56,657 nt of DNA from NCBI GenBank assembly GCA_018239845.1, contig JAFEGO010000093.1:1-56657 (forward strand). The letters are read 5' to 3'. This stretch comes from Verrucomicrobiota bacterium. Its GTDB lineage: Bacteria; Verrucomicrobiota; Verrucomicrobiia; Opitutales; Opitutaceae. The position numbers were made by a program, and so were the translations under genes. Positions within the stretch are counted from its first letter, which is position 1. Each line of letters starts with the position of its first letter. This document shows positions 17,228 to 24,603 of the stretch, in pieces. The notes under the pieces are model-generated. The model was not told the origin of the DNA, did not search any database, and saw nothing but the letters and a program-made list of their open reading frames with translations.

Positions 17228-17351
17228 CCGGGGCACGTTCAAAGCAGGCTTCCCGCCCCGCGGCACGGCTAATCCGTCCCACCGTGACGATCCGGCCGCG
17301 CCCGCTTTTTCCATTTGCCGATTCGGAAAATCCGCCTCCCTTCGCCTTTCC

Positions 17352-17846
17352 ATGTCCAACAACCTCCAATCCTCCTATCAGAATCCCACGGCCACGACCG
17401 GCGTGAACCTGAGTCAGCCCGACCTGACGAAGTTTCCGCCCCGCAGCCCGCGCATCCGCCTCGGCGGCTACGTGCAGCTGCCCCGCCTGATCGACAAGGC
17501 CCGCGCCGTCGTCGCCGGCAAGGCCGGTGACTTCCACTACAACTGCCCCATCGACCAGAAGTTCTTCACCTTCACCGGGCTGAACCCCGACGCCTTCCTT
17601 GAGCAGATCAAAGCCGGCAAGTCCGACTCCGAGATCCTCGCCTACGTGCAGGCCAACGTGAAGCACCACCCCAGCGCCATCGCCGCGTGGTCCACCTGGT
17701 TCGAGCAGCTCACGCCGACGCCGCCCGACACCCGCGCCTTCTTCAACGACATCCACCGCAAGAACGCCCCGCAGCGCGAGGACATCGCCACCTGGTTCGA
17801 CTGGCTCGACCTCGACGACTACGTCACGTACGGCGGCCGCCCGTAA
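17352..17846 (+). CDS. DUF5069 family protein
   Basis: A 164-residue soluble protein matching DUF5069, a family I know mainly from Verrucomicrobia and Planctomycetes. Recognisable blocks are LGGYVQLPRLIDKARAVVAGKAG, then FHYNCPIDQKFFTFTGL and SDSEILAYVQAN. The function is unknown. ATG 17352 follows the tract CGCCTTTCC and lacks a Shine-Dalgarno sequence. Two intrinsic terminator-like hairpins follow the stop. Confidence 0.85.
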   Translation: MSNNLQSSYQNPTATTGVNLSQPDLTKFPPRSPRIRLGGYVQLPRLIDKARAVVAGKAGDFHYNCPIDQKFFTFTGLNPDAFLEQIKAGKSDSEILAYVQANVKHHPSAIAAWSTWFEQLTPTPPDTRAFFNDIHRKNAPQREDIATWFDWLDLDDYVTYGGRP

Positions 17847-17888
17847 GCGGCTCCGCCGAAGCGCAGGCGTCCCGCCTACCTCCCGTGG

Positions 17889-17915
17889 CTGCGGCGTCCC
17901 CGCCGCAGATTTTTC
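17889..17915 (+). terminator. Rho-independent terminator (first of two)
   Basis: CTGCGGCG and CGCCGCAG pair around a four-base loop (17889-17908), followed by ATTTTT. The hairpin sequence recurs with two substitutions at 35150-35169. Confidence 0.65.
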
Positions 17916-17918
17916 CCC

Positions 17919-17944
17919 AAGGCCGGCTTCACCGCCGGCCTTTT
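17919..17944 (+). terminator. Rho-independent terminator (second of two)
   Basis: AAGGCCGGC pairs with GCCGGCCTT around a six-base loop and runs into TTTT. Tandem arrangement with the preceding hairpin makes termination of the DUF5069 transcript likely. Confidence 0.7.
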
Positions 17945-17957
17945 CATTTTAAGTGTA

Positions 17958-18341
17958 TCAAAGTTCCGTATACTTAGCCGAGTTTCCCCGCGCCTTTTCG
18001 ACCGGATACTTCGCGGCATTGATCTTCATCTTAGCCTCGATGGCCGCGGCCACGTCGAGCTGCGTGATGTTGGCAAACTCCAGTGCGTAGATCACCACGT
18101 CGGCCAGCTCCTCGGCGATCTTCTGCCGCTTCACCGGATCCTGCGCGATGGTGTGCGAGGCTTCCGTGGTGGACCACAGGAAGTGCTCCATCATCTCCCC
18201 CGCCTCGGCGGCGAGCGCCATGCTGAGGTTTTTCGGCGCGTGGAACTGCTCCCAGTCCCGTTCGCGGGCAAAGGCCATCACCCGCGTCTTCAGCTCGGCA
18301 ATCGTCGTGGCGCCATCCGTCATCGGTTCCATGCCCTGCAC
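17958..18341 (-). CDS. MazG-like nucleotide pyrophosphohydrolase
   Basis: A 127-residue all-alpha NTP pyrophosphohydrolase of the single-domain MazG/RS21-C6 (dCTPase-like) type. The metal-binding helices are AAEAGEMMEHF (ExxE) and EELADVVIYALEFA (ExxD); the C-terminus NAAKYPVEKARGNSAKYTEL is typical. Such enzymes clean non-canonical or excess (d)NTPs. Starts at 18341, 18332 and 18323 (MTDGATT) are all possible; the last matches the usual family start best. Confidence 0.9.
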   Translation of the reverse strand: MQGMEPMTDGATTIAELKTRVMAFARERDWEQFHAPKNLSMALAAEAGEMMEHFLWSTTEASHTIAQDPVKRQKIAEELADVVIYALEFANITQLDVAAAIEAKMKINAAKYPVEKARGNSAKYTEL

Positions 18342-18410
18342 GCTAACCCCTGCCCCACCGCCCTCAATCCCGATCTACCAAGCGAGTCCTCGCGAATGAA
18401 CGCCGGTGAA

Positions 18411-18443
18411 GGCGGATGGTTGCGGGCCGGGGCGGATGGTTGC
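18411..18443. repeat. 13-bp direct repeat
   Basis: GGCGGATGGTTGC occurs at 18411-18423 and again at 18431-18443, a 20-base period, in the gap between the MazG-like and PhyH genes. Its role is unknown. Confidence 0.6.
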
Positions 18444-18456
18444 TGATTTTGCCCGA

Positions 18457-18489
18457 AGAATTGTCCGATTGTGTTCGATTGTGTTCGAT
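18457..18489. repeat. 33-bp dispersed repeat, copy 1
   Basis: The stretch contains ATTGTGTTCG twice in tandem and is exactly the reverse complement of 53239-53271. It sits downstream of the PhyH gene. Confidence 0.9.
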
Positions 18490-18551
18490 ACGCGTTTCGC
18501 CACCCGGCCCGAAAACAGCCCGGAACGATGTGATCGCTCCCTGGCTTTCGC

Positions 18552-19379
18552 TCAGTCCTTGATCCCGTCGTGCGTCAGCTTGGCGGTCGTGCCCGACTCC
18601 TGGGTCCAGTACACTTTGTCCGCCGCGAGGCGCGCGCCCGCCGCCTTGATCGCGCTGTCGGAGACCTGGTGCAGCGGATGGTAGGCCGGATGATCCGTCT
18701 CCTTAAAGGGCGTGTTGTGCCGGGTGTTGTAGCAGCAGATGAGCGACCAGCGCGGGTGCTCCGAGCGGTTCTGGCTGGAGCAGTGCAGGGTGTTGCAGTG
18801 GAAGAAGAGCGCGTCGCCCGGCTCCATCACGGCATAGACGAGCTCGAGTTTTTCCATCGCGACCTTCACGCGCTCGGGGTCGGCGCCGGTCTGGTCGCCG
18901 AAGCGTCCGTGCGTGATCCGGCCCATGCGGTGCGAGGCCTTCAGCAGCTGCATGCAGCCGTTTTCCTTCGTGTTGGGATCGACCGCGATGAAGCACGAGA
19001 CGAGGTCCGGCCACGGGCAAAAGTTATTGTACCAGTATCCGTAATCCTGGTGCCACTCCCACGCGCCGCCGACGCGCGGCTCCTTGATGCTCATCTTCGA
19101 GTGCCAGTGGTACACCTCGTCCTCGAGCAGCTGCTGGGCGCGTCGCGCCACGCGCTCACTGCGGGCCACGAGGCCGTAGAGGTCGTCGCCCGCCTCGTTC
19201 CACAGCGCGAGCTTGGCGGTGGCGCCGCTGCGGTCCTTCAGGTCGTGCGCGTGCGCCTGCATCGCGCGGTCCTGCTTGGCGGTGGTTTTCATCAGCTGCA
19301 TCTCCTCGGCGTCGAACAGGCGGCGCGAGAAGACGTAGCCATCACGGTGGAACGCGGCGATTTCCTCGGGAGTAAACAT
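18552..19379 (-). CDS. Phytanoyl-CoA dioxygenase (PhyH) family protein
   Basis: A 275-residue Fe(II)/2-oxoglutarate-dependent oxygenase of the PhyH family. The iron ligands can be placed: His and Asp of WHQDYGYWY and the distal His in HCNTLHCSSQNRS; the downstream Arg that binds 2-oxoglutarate lies in the same C-terminal block. MFTPEEIAAFHRDGYVF is the usual PhyH N-terminus, which fixes the start at 19379. PhyH proteins are expanded in Verrucomicrobia and hydroxylate varied small molecules, so the substrate is unknown. It is not adjacent to the second PhyH gene at 32866, and the two differ in sequence. Confidence 0.88.
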   Translation of the reverse strand: MFTPEEIAAFHRDGYVFSRRLFDAEEMQLMKTTAKQDRAMQAHAHDLKDRSGATAKLALWNEAGDDLYGLVARSERVARRAQQLLEDEVYHWHSKMSIKEPRVGGAWEWHQDYGYWYNNFCPWPDLVSCFIAVDPNTKENGCMQLLKASHRMGRITHGRFGDQTGADPERVKVAMEKLELVYAVMEPGDALFFHCNTLHCSSQNRSEHPRWSLICCYNTRHNTPFKETDHPAYHPLHQVSDSAIKAAGARLAADKVYWTQESGTTAKLTHDGIKD

Positions 19380-19513
19380 GGGGCAAATGGGGTTGAACCG
19401 AATCCTGCGGGGCGGGTCAGAGGCTACACCCAACCCTTCCCCCGCCAATGGAAATCCCCGCTTTTGCCATCTGCGCGTCACCTATTCTTAACCCCGCCCG
19501 AAAAATATGCACT

Positions 19514-19530
19514 TGGCATGCGAGCTGCAT
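19514..19530 (+). promoter_or_regulatory. Candidate sigma54 (-24/-12) promoter
   Basis: TGGCATGCGAGCTGCAT matches the sigma54 consensus TGGCACG-N4-TTGCW at all but two positions, with the GG and GC dinucleotides at the required spacing. It points toward the Hsp20 gene. No activator site was identified. Confidence 0.45.
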
Positions 19531-19765
19531 TGTGTAGGGTAACCACGTTCCAATGACCTGTCAGTCCAAACATCTCCGCGGCTCCGCCGGCGCTTCTATT
19601 AAGAAGGCCGTCGTTGCTATTTGCCGCGCCCAGATGCGACCGGTCGCCCATAATTGGAGCAAACAGCAGCAGACCGGTCCGGGCTTCCAGGCCTAAACCT
19701 CCGTTTAACGGAACACGTTTAGCCCACCTGAGCCCGGAGGTCACAAGCCCCCGAGAACGAATTCT

Positions 19766-19789
19766 CATTTTTCCATTTTTCCATTTCCA
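19766..19789. repeat. Short-period T/C-rich repeat before the Hsp20 start
   Basis: Two to three copies of a CATTTTTC/CATTTCC unit directly precede the Hsp20 ATG and form a pyrimidine-rich leader in place of a Shine-Dalgarno sequence. Confidence 0.45.
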
Positions 19790-19790
19790 C

Positions 19791-20198
19791 ATGCATACGA
19801 TCATCACCAACGCCCGTTCCAGCAGCCGTCCCACTCGCCTTGCGGAGCCCGCCCCCATGCAGGCGGCCGGTTTCCGCAAGCCGAACTACGACTGCCGCGA
19901 ACAGCCCGACGCCGTAAAACTCGTGGTTTACGTCCCGGGCGTCGAGGCCGCCGGAGTTGAGATCGAGGCGCGCGGCCCCGACCTCCTGGTCACCGCCCGC
20001 AAGACCCATTTCGTGCGCGTCAACTGGCAGGCCCTCCACCTGGAGACCGCGCAGCGCGACTACCAGCTCCGCCTGAGGCTCGGCCATGGCATCGACTACC
20101 CGTCTTTGCAGGCCGAGATCCATCAGGGCGTGCTGACGATCGTGCTGCCCAAGCGCCTGTCCGCCGAGGAGGAAACTCCCGCGCGCCGCGTCGCCTGA
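19791..20198 (+). CDS. Hsp20/alpha-crystallin-type small protein
   Basis: A 135-residue protein whose central 90 residues look like an alpha-crystallin domain: VKLVVYVPGVEAAGVEIEARG, LLVTARKTHF, and the family end motif GVLTIVLPKRL. Small heat shock proteins hold unfolding proteins for later refolding. The first 30 residues are variable, as usual. ATG 19791 is the first Met of a sensible length; the open frame continues upstream into non-coding-like sequence. A strong hairpin follows the stop, and a sigma54-like promoter lies about 250 bases upstream. Confidence 0.78.
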   Translation: MHTIITNARSSSRPTRLAEPAPMQAAGFRKPNYDCREQPDAVKLVVYVPGVEAAGVEIEARGPDLLVTARKTHFVRVNWQALHLETAQRDYQLRLRLGHGIDYPSLQAEIHQGVLTIVLPKRLSAEEETPARRVA

Positions 20199-20202
20199 GT
20201 GC

Positions 20203-20237
20203 GGCGGGGCGCGTCGGATCAAGCCCCGCGCCCCGCC
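20203..20237 (+). terminator. Hairpin after the Hsp20 gene
   Basis: An 11-base GC-only stem (GGCGGGGCGCG with CGCGCCCCGCC) around a 13-base loop begins four bases after the stop. There is no immediate T-run; a second, smaller hairpin (GGCTCC/GGAGCC, 20247-20262) is followed by TTTTTT at 20269. Confidence 0.5.
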
Positions 20238-20428
20238 CTGCTCACGGGCTCCCCGTGGAGCCGCGCCGTTTTTTCGGTGCGGTTTTCCGCGTCTCACGGG
20301 CCATCCGTGGCGGAAATCCGCCGCCCGCCCGTCTTTCCCCTGCCGCTCGCGTTTCTTTTTACCGCTTTCGCCGAAAATCTTCCGCTCGCGCGGCACTTCT
20401 TCCCCAACCCTCTGTCAGACCCCTTACC

Positions 20429-20629
20429 ATGCCCTTCCCGGTTCCTCCCTTCAATCCTCCGACCGACGAGCGCAAGACGCCTCCGGCGATCGTGCGTGTC
20501 GTCTCGCGCGAGGATGTGCTGTGGAACAAGCCGGTGTTCCGCGCGCCGCCGCTCGTCGTCACGCCGCCCGTGATCCCCGCTTTCTCCGCCGACCTCATCG
20601 GGCCCACCCAGCCGACCCGTTTGGGTTGA
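20429..20629 (+). CDS. Small proline-rich protein, unknown
   Basis: A 66-residue protein, not recognised. It is rich in proline and hydrophobic residues (MPFPVPPFNPPTDERKTPP, WNKPVFRAPPLVV), with no membrane segment or signal peptide. Third-position GC bias and the compact stop-to-stop frame fit a real gene, but a spurious frame in GC-rich DNA cannot be excluded. ATG 20429 follows a CCCCTTACC tract like many neighbours. Confidence 0.5.
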   Translation: MPFPVPPFNPPTDERKTPPAIVRVVSREDVLWNKPVFRAPPLVVTPPVIPAFSADLIGPTQPTRLG

Positions 20630-20659
20630 TGTGCAGCGGCCATCCCCGGCCGCGTCAGC

Positions 20660-21544
20660 TCACTCCGGCACGATCCAGTCCAGCCGCGCGCCGCCGCCCG
20701 GCGCCTGCGCGAGTTCTTGCGCGAGCCATTCCAGCATCGGCCGCGCTTCGCGGTCGAATTGCCAGGGCGGGTTGACCACCACGAGGCCGCAGCCTTTGAG
20801 CTTCATCGGCGCGAAAGGACCGGCCACCGCCAGCTCAAGCGCGAGCGTCGGCGGCGGCTTCAATGCCTGCAGCGCCGCGAAGAACGCGTCCACCCGCGCC
20901 CGCTCCGTCAGCGGATACCACACGGCAAACACGCCGCCCGGCAGCCGCCGCAGACCTTCCGCGAGCGCCGCGGCGATCTGCGCAAATTCATCCTGCACCT
21001 CAAACGGCGGGTCGATCAGCACCAGCGCGCGCCGCTCCGGGGGCGGCAGCATCGCGCGCACCGCCACATAGCCGTCCATTTCGCGCACCTGCGCGCCCGG
21101 CGTGAACTGCAGTTCCTCACGCAGCGCTGCGCACTCCGCGGGCTGCTTCTCGCACAGCGCGAGCCGATCCTGCGGCCGGGCTAAGGCCGCCACGACCAAC
21201 GGCGAGCCGGGATAAAACCGCAGCCCGCCCTCCGGCACGCCGCGCGCCCGGTTCAGCTCTCGCACCAGCGTCAGATAATCTGCCAGCTCGGCAGGAGCCG
21301 CGGTTTTCACCGCCGCATCCGGGCCGCCGCCAATCCGCCCAATCCCCTCCGGCCACTCCGGCTTGCGCTCCAGCGTATCACCGGTGGCGGCGAGGGTAAG
21401 GTCGTAGCCGCCGCGGCCCGCGTGGGTGTCGAGGTAAAGGAAGCCCTTTTCCTTTTTCTGCAGGGCGCGCACGAGCCGCGTCAGCAGCGCGTGCTTCATC
21501 ACGTCGGCAAAGTTGCCCGCGTGAAAATGATGCCGGTAATTCAT
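20660..21544 (-). CDS. rlmJ: 23S rRNA (adenine(2030)-N6)-methyltransferase
   Basis: A 294-residue RlmJ homologue. The N-terminus MNYRHHFHAGNFADVMKHA is nearly diagnostic, YLDTHAGRGGYDL is the SAM-binding region and LIDPPFE is the catalytic N6-methyltransferase motif. The enzyme methylates A2030 of 23S rRNA. It ends the divergent-free block rlmJ/YhcH/LolA-like on the minus strand, nine bases downstream of the YhcH gene, so the two are probably cotranscribed. Confidence 0.94.
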   Translation of the reverse strand: MNYRHHFHAGNFADVMKHALLTRLVRALQKKEKGFLYLDTHAGRGGYDLTLAATGDTLERKPEWPEGIGRIGGGPDAAVKTAAPAELADYLTLVRELNRARGVPEGGLRFYPGSPLVVAALARPQDRLALCEKQPAECAALREELQFTPGAQVREMDGYVAVRAMLPPPERRALVLIDPPFEVQDEFAQIAAALAEGLRRLPGGVFAVWYPLTERARVDAFFAALQALKPPPTLALELAVAGPFAPMKLKGCGLVVVNPPWQFDREARPMLEWLAQELAQAPGGGARLDWIVPE

Positions 21545-21552
21545 CCCGTCCG

Positions 21553-22050
21553 TCAGGCCGGCACCGGCACCTTGACCACGGTCTTGCGCACGAGCACCGC
21601 GTCGCGCGCCACCCGGAGGCCCGGCATGTGCACATCGGCGGGGAAAAACACCGCCGCCTCGCCCGCCCGCAGGCGCAGGCTAGAGCCCGCGGCGTCCGCA
21701 TAGACGATCAGGTCGCGGTCCGGGTTGTACGGCTGCTTCACCGTCGCGTGCGCGAGGTCGATGAGGTCCATGACTTCCTCGCCCTCGACCACCACCTGCA
21801 CATCGATGTAGCGGCGGTGCGATTCGAAAAAGCCGTCGGCGCGCACCTTCGTGTTATAGGCCTGCTCCAGCGCAAACGCGCCGCCGCTCAGCTCGACCTT
21901 GCCGGTCTCGCCGATGCTCAGGGCGCGCAGCCGCTTGTCTGCCGCCGAGCCGGGTTGAAACACCTCCGCTAGGTAGCCGAATGCCGCGGCGAACACGTCC
22001 GCCCGCGGAACCTGCGCTTTTACCGTCGCGATTGAGCCGATGAGAGCCAT
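21553..22050 (-). CDS. YhcH/YjgK/YiaL (DUF386) family protein
   Basis: A 165-residue protein of the YhcH/YiaL family, a cupin-like fold related to the beta-subunit of evolved beta-galactosidase. Family blocks include ESHRRYIDVQVVVEGEEVMD and the C-terminal FPADVHMPGLRV. Members take part in sugar or sialic-acid metabolism in some species, but here no sugar gene is adjacent. ATG 22050 (MALIGSIATVKAQ) is the family-like start; a longer frame upstream runs into the LolA-like gene on the same strand and is not used. Confidence 0.85.
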   Translation of the reverse strand: MALIGSIATVKAQVPRADVFAAAFGYLAEVFQPGSAADKRLRALSIGETGKVELSGGAFALEQAYNTKVRADGFFESHRRYIDVQVVVEGEEVMDLIDLAHATVKQPYNPDRDLIVYADAAGSSLRLRAGEAAVFFPADVHMPGLRVARDAVLVRKTVVKVPVPA

Positions 22051-22097
22051 GCCCGCATCCTCGCCCGCCGCATGGCGCTGGCAAGCGCCGAAACCGC

Positions 22098-22823
22098 CTA
22101 CCGCGCCGTGTCCGGCAGGGCGAAGGTCCCCGGCTTGATCACGACGTTGGCCTCCATCGTTTCCAGCACGGTCTCGCTCTGCTGCCGTTCGCCGAGATAG
22201 ACCGTAAACCGCCGCGGCAGCAGCACGCCGTCCAGCGGCGCGAAGTCGCTGTAACGCGTCTCCTTGGTCAGGGTCTGGCCGGAGGCGTCCGTCTGCCGCG
22301 CCACCTGCGCCACGATGAAATACGTCTCCGCATCGAGGATCAGGAAATACGGTTTCAGCCGCAGCGTCGTCACGAGGACCTTGTAGGCCTTGTGCCCTTG
22401 GTAGGTCACTTCGCCCGCGTAATCCAGCTGGTAGCCACGCGACTCCGGGTCCACCAGCTGGTCGTCGAACTCCGCCTCCCCCATGAAGTCGGTCGCCTCC
22501 ATCCCCTGCATGCGGTGGGCTTGGGGCGACTGGTCGGGCTGCAGCCGCCACGCGACCGTGCCGTCGCAGCCTTGGATCAGCGTGCGGCCTTCCGCCGTGG
22601 TCGTCACCCGGATGCTGTTGGGCCGCCGGGCCAGCAGGTCGAACTTTTGCGTGCGGCCTTCGGTGGTCACATGGCCGACCACGTGCATGGTCTTCAGGGC
22701 GGTGATCCGCTCCCGGCCGCCGATCGCCTCAATGTGACTGCGGATCAGGTCCGCCATCGTGTCGGCCCGCGCCGCCCCGAGCGTCATCACCAGCGCCACT
22801 CCCAGCCATCGCCAAAGTTGCAT
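22098..22823 (-). CDS. LolA-like outer-membrane lipoprotein-sorting family protein
   Basis: A 241-residue exported protein. Residues 1-21 form a signal peptide (cleavage after AARA). The rest looks like the LolA/LolB-like fold of the outer-membrane lipoprotein-sorting family: ALKTMHVVGHVTTEGRTQKFDL, RRPNSIRVTTTAEG and GVLLPRRFTVYL. It is not classical LolA, and may bind lipids or lipoproteins in the periplasm. It is the first gene of a probable three-gene minus-strand unit and is divergent from the metallophosphoesterase gene. Confidence 0.75.
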   Translation of the reverse strand: MQLWRWLGVALVMTLGAARADTMADLIRSHIEAIGGRERITALKTMHVVGHVTTEGRTQKFDLLARRPNSIRVTTTAEGRTLIQGCDGTVAWRLQPDQSPQAHRMQGMEATDFMGEAEFDDQLVDPESRGYQLDYAGEVTYQGHKAYKVLVTTLRLKPYFLILDAETYFIVAQVARQTDASGQTLTKETRYSDFAPLDGVLLPRRFTVYLGERQQSETVLETMEANVVIKPGTFALPDTAR

Positions 22824-22912
22824 GCCGCAGGCTCGCCCGTCCTGCGCGCGCCTTCAAGCCCGCGCGCAAAAACGTTGCCCCGCTCCCCCGCCCCGTTTCT
22901 GGTCCCGCCTGC

Positions 22913-23740
22913 GTGGCCCAAGACGTCATCCGCATCCTCTCCGACCTGCACTACGGCGACCGCGCGAGCTGCCTCGGCACGCTCGCCGACCTCACGCCCC
23001 TGTGCGATGGGGCCTCCCGCCTTATCCTCAACGGCGACACGCTCGACACCCGGCCCGGCCCCGCGCCCGATTTCACCGCCGCCCTGCGCGCCGAGGTCTC
23101 GGCGCATTTCGCGCAGCATACGCCGCCCGTCACGTTTCTCACCGGCAACCACGACCCCGATTTCTCGGCCACCCACTCGCTCGATCTGGCTGGCGGTCGC
23201 GTCTTCGTCACGCACGGCGACATCCTTTTCGACAACCTCGTCCCTTGGGGCAACGACGCCACCCTCGCCCGCCAGCGCGTGCTCGCCGAGCTCGTCCGCC
23301 TCGACCCCGCCGCGCGCGACCGGCTGGAGGACCGCCTCGGGGCCATCCGGCGCGCCGCCTTCGGCATCCCGCAGCGGCACCAGGCCGAGCGCCACGGCCT
23401 GAAATACGCCGCCGGTTTCCTCACCGACACGGTCTGGCCGCCCCTGCGTGTCCTTCGCGTGCTCCGCGCCTGGCGCGAGGCTCCGGCCCGCGCGGCCCGC
23501 CTCACCCTGCGCCATCGCCCGCATGCGCGTTTCTTCATCATGGGCCACGTCCACCGCCCCGGCGCATGGCGCACGCGCGGCGGGCTGATCGTCCTCAACA
23601 CCGGCTCCTTCTGCCCGCCCCTCGGTACGGCCGCCGTCGATCTCACCCCCGACCGCATCACGCTCCGCCGGGTCGAGCGCCGCCGCGGCGAGTTTCGCCT
23701 TGGCGCCACCCTCGCCGACTTTGCGCTCGCGACCGCCTGA
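22913..23740 (+). CDS. Metallophosphoesterase (UDP-2,3-diacylglucosamine hydrolase-like)
   Basis: A 275-residue calcineurin-like phosphoesterase. All metal-binding motifs are present in order: LSDLHYGD, LNGDTLD, TGNHDPDF, VTHGD and GHVHRPG. The layout is like LpxH-related enzymes, but the C-terminal part is not close enough to call lipid A biosynthesis. The start is GTG 22913 (MAQDVIRILSDLHYGD); no ATG is available upstream of the first motif. Confidence 0.85.
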   Translation: MAQDVIRILSDLHYGDRASCLGTLADLTPLCDGASRLILNGDTLDTRPGPAPDFTAALRAEVSAHFAQHTPPVTFLTGNHDPDFSATHSLDLAGGRVFVTHGDILFDNLVPWGNDATLARQRVLAELVRLDPAARDRLEDRLGAIRRAAFGIPQRHQAERHGLKYAAGFLTDTVWPPLRVLRVLRAWREAPARAARLTLRHRPHARFFIMGHVHRPGAWRTRGGLIVLNTGSFCPPLGTAAVDLTPDRITLRRVERRRGEFRLGATLADFALATA

Positions 23741-23761
23741 GCCCTGGCAACACTCCACGCC

Positions 23762-24061
23762 ATGAGCATCGAGTTCGGCTGGTGGAAAAAAACGCCCGAG
23801 GAGGGAAAATTTCAGATCAGCGCCGTCGTGCACGGCGGTAACATCGAGTGGACCCGTCACCAGGGGCACCACACCTCGTGGCTGCCCCACGAGCCCGACG
23901 ACGAGGACCGCGAGCGTCTCGTGTACGAGGCGCAGAAGCGCGTGCCGCGCCGCCTCATCACGCAAAAGCAGTTCGACGAGATCAAGCGGCTCAGCGAAAA
24001 CACCGGCCCCGGCAAGATCGTGGGCCGCCGCATCACCGGCCTCGGCCCGTCCTACAACTGA
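23762..24061 (+). CDS. Conserved-looking small protein, unknown
   Basis: A 99-residue soluble protein not matched to a known family. It begins MSIEFGWWKKTPEEGKFQI and is rich in His, Trp and charged residues in the first half (TRHQGHHTSWLPHEPDDED), then a helical basic stretch. It starts 21 bases after the phosphoesterase stop, so it is probably in the same transcript. Codon use matches its neighbours. Confidence 0.7.
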   Translation: MSIEFGWWKKTPEEGKFQISAVVHGGNIEWTRHQGHHTSWLPHEPDDEDRERLVYEAQKRVPRRLITQKQFDEIKRLSENTGPGKIVGRRITGLGPSYN

Positions 24062-24075
24062 GGTCGGCGAAGAAT

Positions 24076-24603
24076 CTAAGCTGCGAAGGCCCGCGCCCAG
24101 AGCAGCTTGAAGGCCGGGCAATAATCCTCCGGCCGCGCCGCGACACGGCGCGTGACTTCCGCCGGCGCGAGCCACTCGCCGCCGGCGATCTCCTCCGGGT
24201 GCAGCCGGAACGGCCCGCTGTGGCGCAGCCGGTAAATCCAGCAGAACTCCGCGCCCGTCTCCTCGCAGGCCTCGACGTAGAACCACCGCTCCACACCGCC
24301 CGCCTCCACATGCAGGCCCTCAAGCCCCAGCTCCTCGCCCAGCTCGCGCACCACCGACTCGTCATAAACCTCGCCGGAGTCCACGTGCCCGGAGCACGAC
24401 GAATCCCACAGGCCCGGCGACATGTCCTTTAGCATCGAGCGTTTTTGCAGGAAGACCTCTCCCGAGTCGTTGAAAACCAATACATGCACCGCCCGGTGCA
24501 GCAGCATCTTCGCATGCACCTCGCGCCGCAGTGCGCGGCCGACGACCTCGTCGCGGTCGTTGACCACGTCGAACCACTCCTCGCCGCCCGCCGGCTTCGT
24601 CAC
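24076..24603 (-). CDS. Nudix hydrolase, YfcD/isopentenyl-diphosphate isomerase-like
   Basis: A 175-residue Nudix protein with a canonical box: GHVDSGEVYDESVV, RELGEELGL (G-x5-E-x7-REUxEExGU). The segment LQKRSMLKDMSPGLWDSSCSG is typical of the YfcD/IDI-like subgroup. Isopentenyl-diphosphate isomerase itself has additional Cys and Glu residues I do not see, so I call it a Nudix hydrolase. Its ATG overlaps the stop of the TAXI-like gene by four bases, so the two are translationally coupled. Confidence 0.88.
   Translation of the reverse strand: MTKPAGGEEWFDVVNDRDEVVGRALRREVHAKMLLHRAVHVLVFNDSGEVFLQKRSMLKDMSPGLWDSSCSGHVDSGEVYDESVVRELGEELGLEGLHVEAGGVERWFYVEACEETGAEFCWIYRLRHSGPFRLHPEEIAGGEWLAPAEVTRRVAARPEDYCPAFKLLWARAFAA

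Larger units (their letters stand above)
19380..19790 (+). other. Long intergenic region and probable 5' leader of the Hsp20 gene
   Basis: This gap of about 410 bases has no convincing gene. It holds a sigma54-type promoter match at 19514-19530 and, downstream, two copies of GACCGGTC-like palindromes (near 19638 and 19672). Just before the Hsp20 start is a run of CATTTTTC-type repeats. If the promoter is used, the leader is about 250 bases long. Confidence 0.5.

Noticed and set aside
17228..17362. N-terminal extension of the small membrane protein
   Set aside because: The additional residues are charged, lack conservation signals and occupy the promoter region of the divergent DUF5069 gene.
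18406..18684. Plus-strand open frame of 92 codons covering the 33-base repeat
   Set aside because: It runs into the antisense of the PhyH gene and consists largely of repeat DNA.
19540..19790. RNA thermometer (ROSE-type) in the Hsp20 leader
   Set aside because: No pairing between a Shine-Dalgarno sequence and an upstream segment was found, and the start lacks a Shine-Dalgarno sequence.
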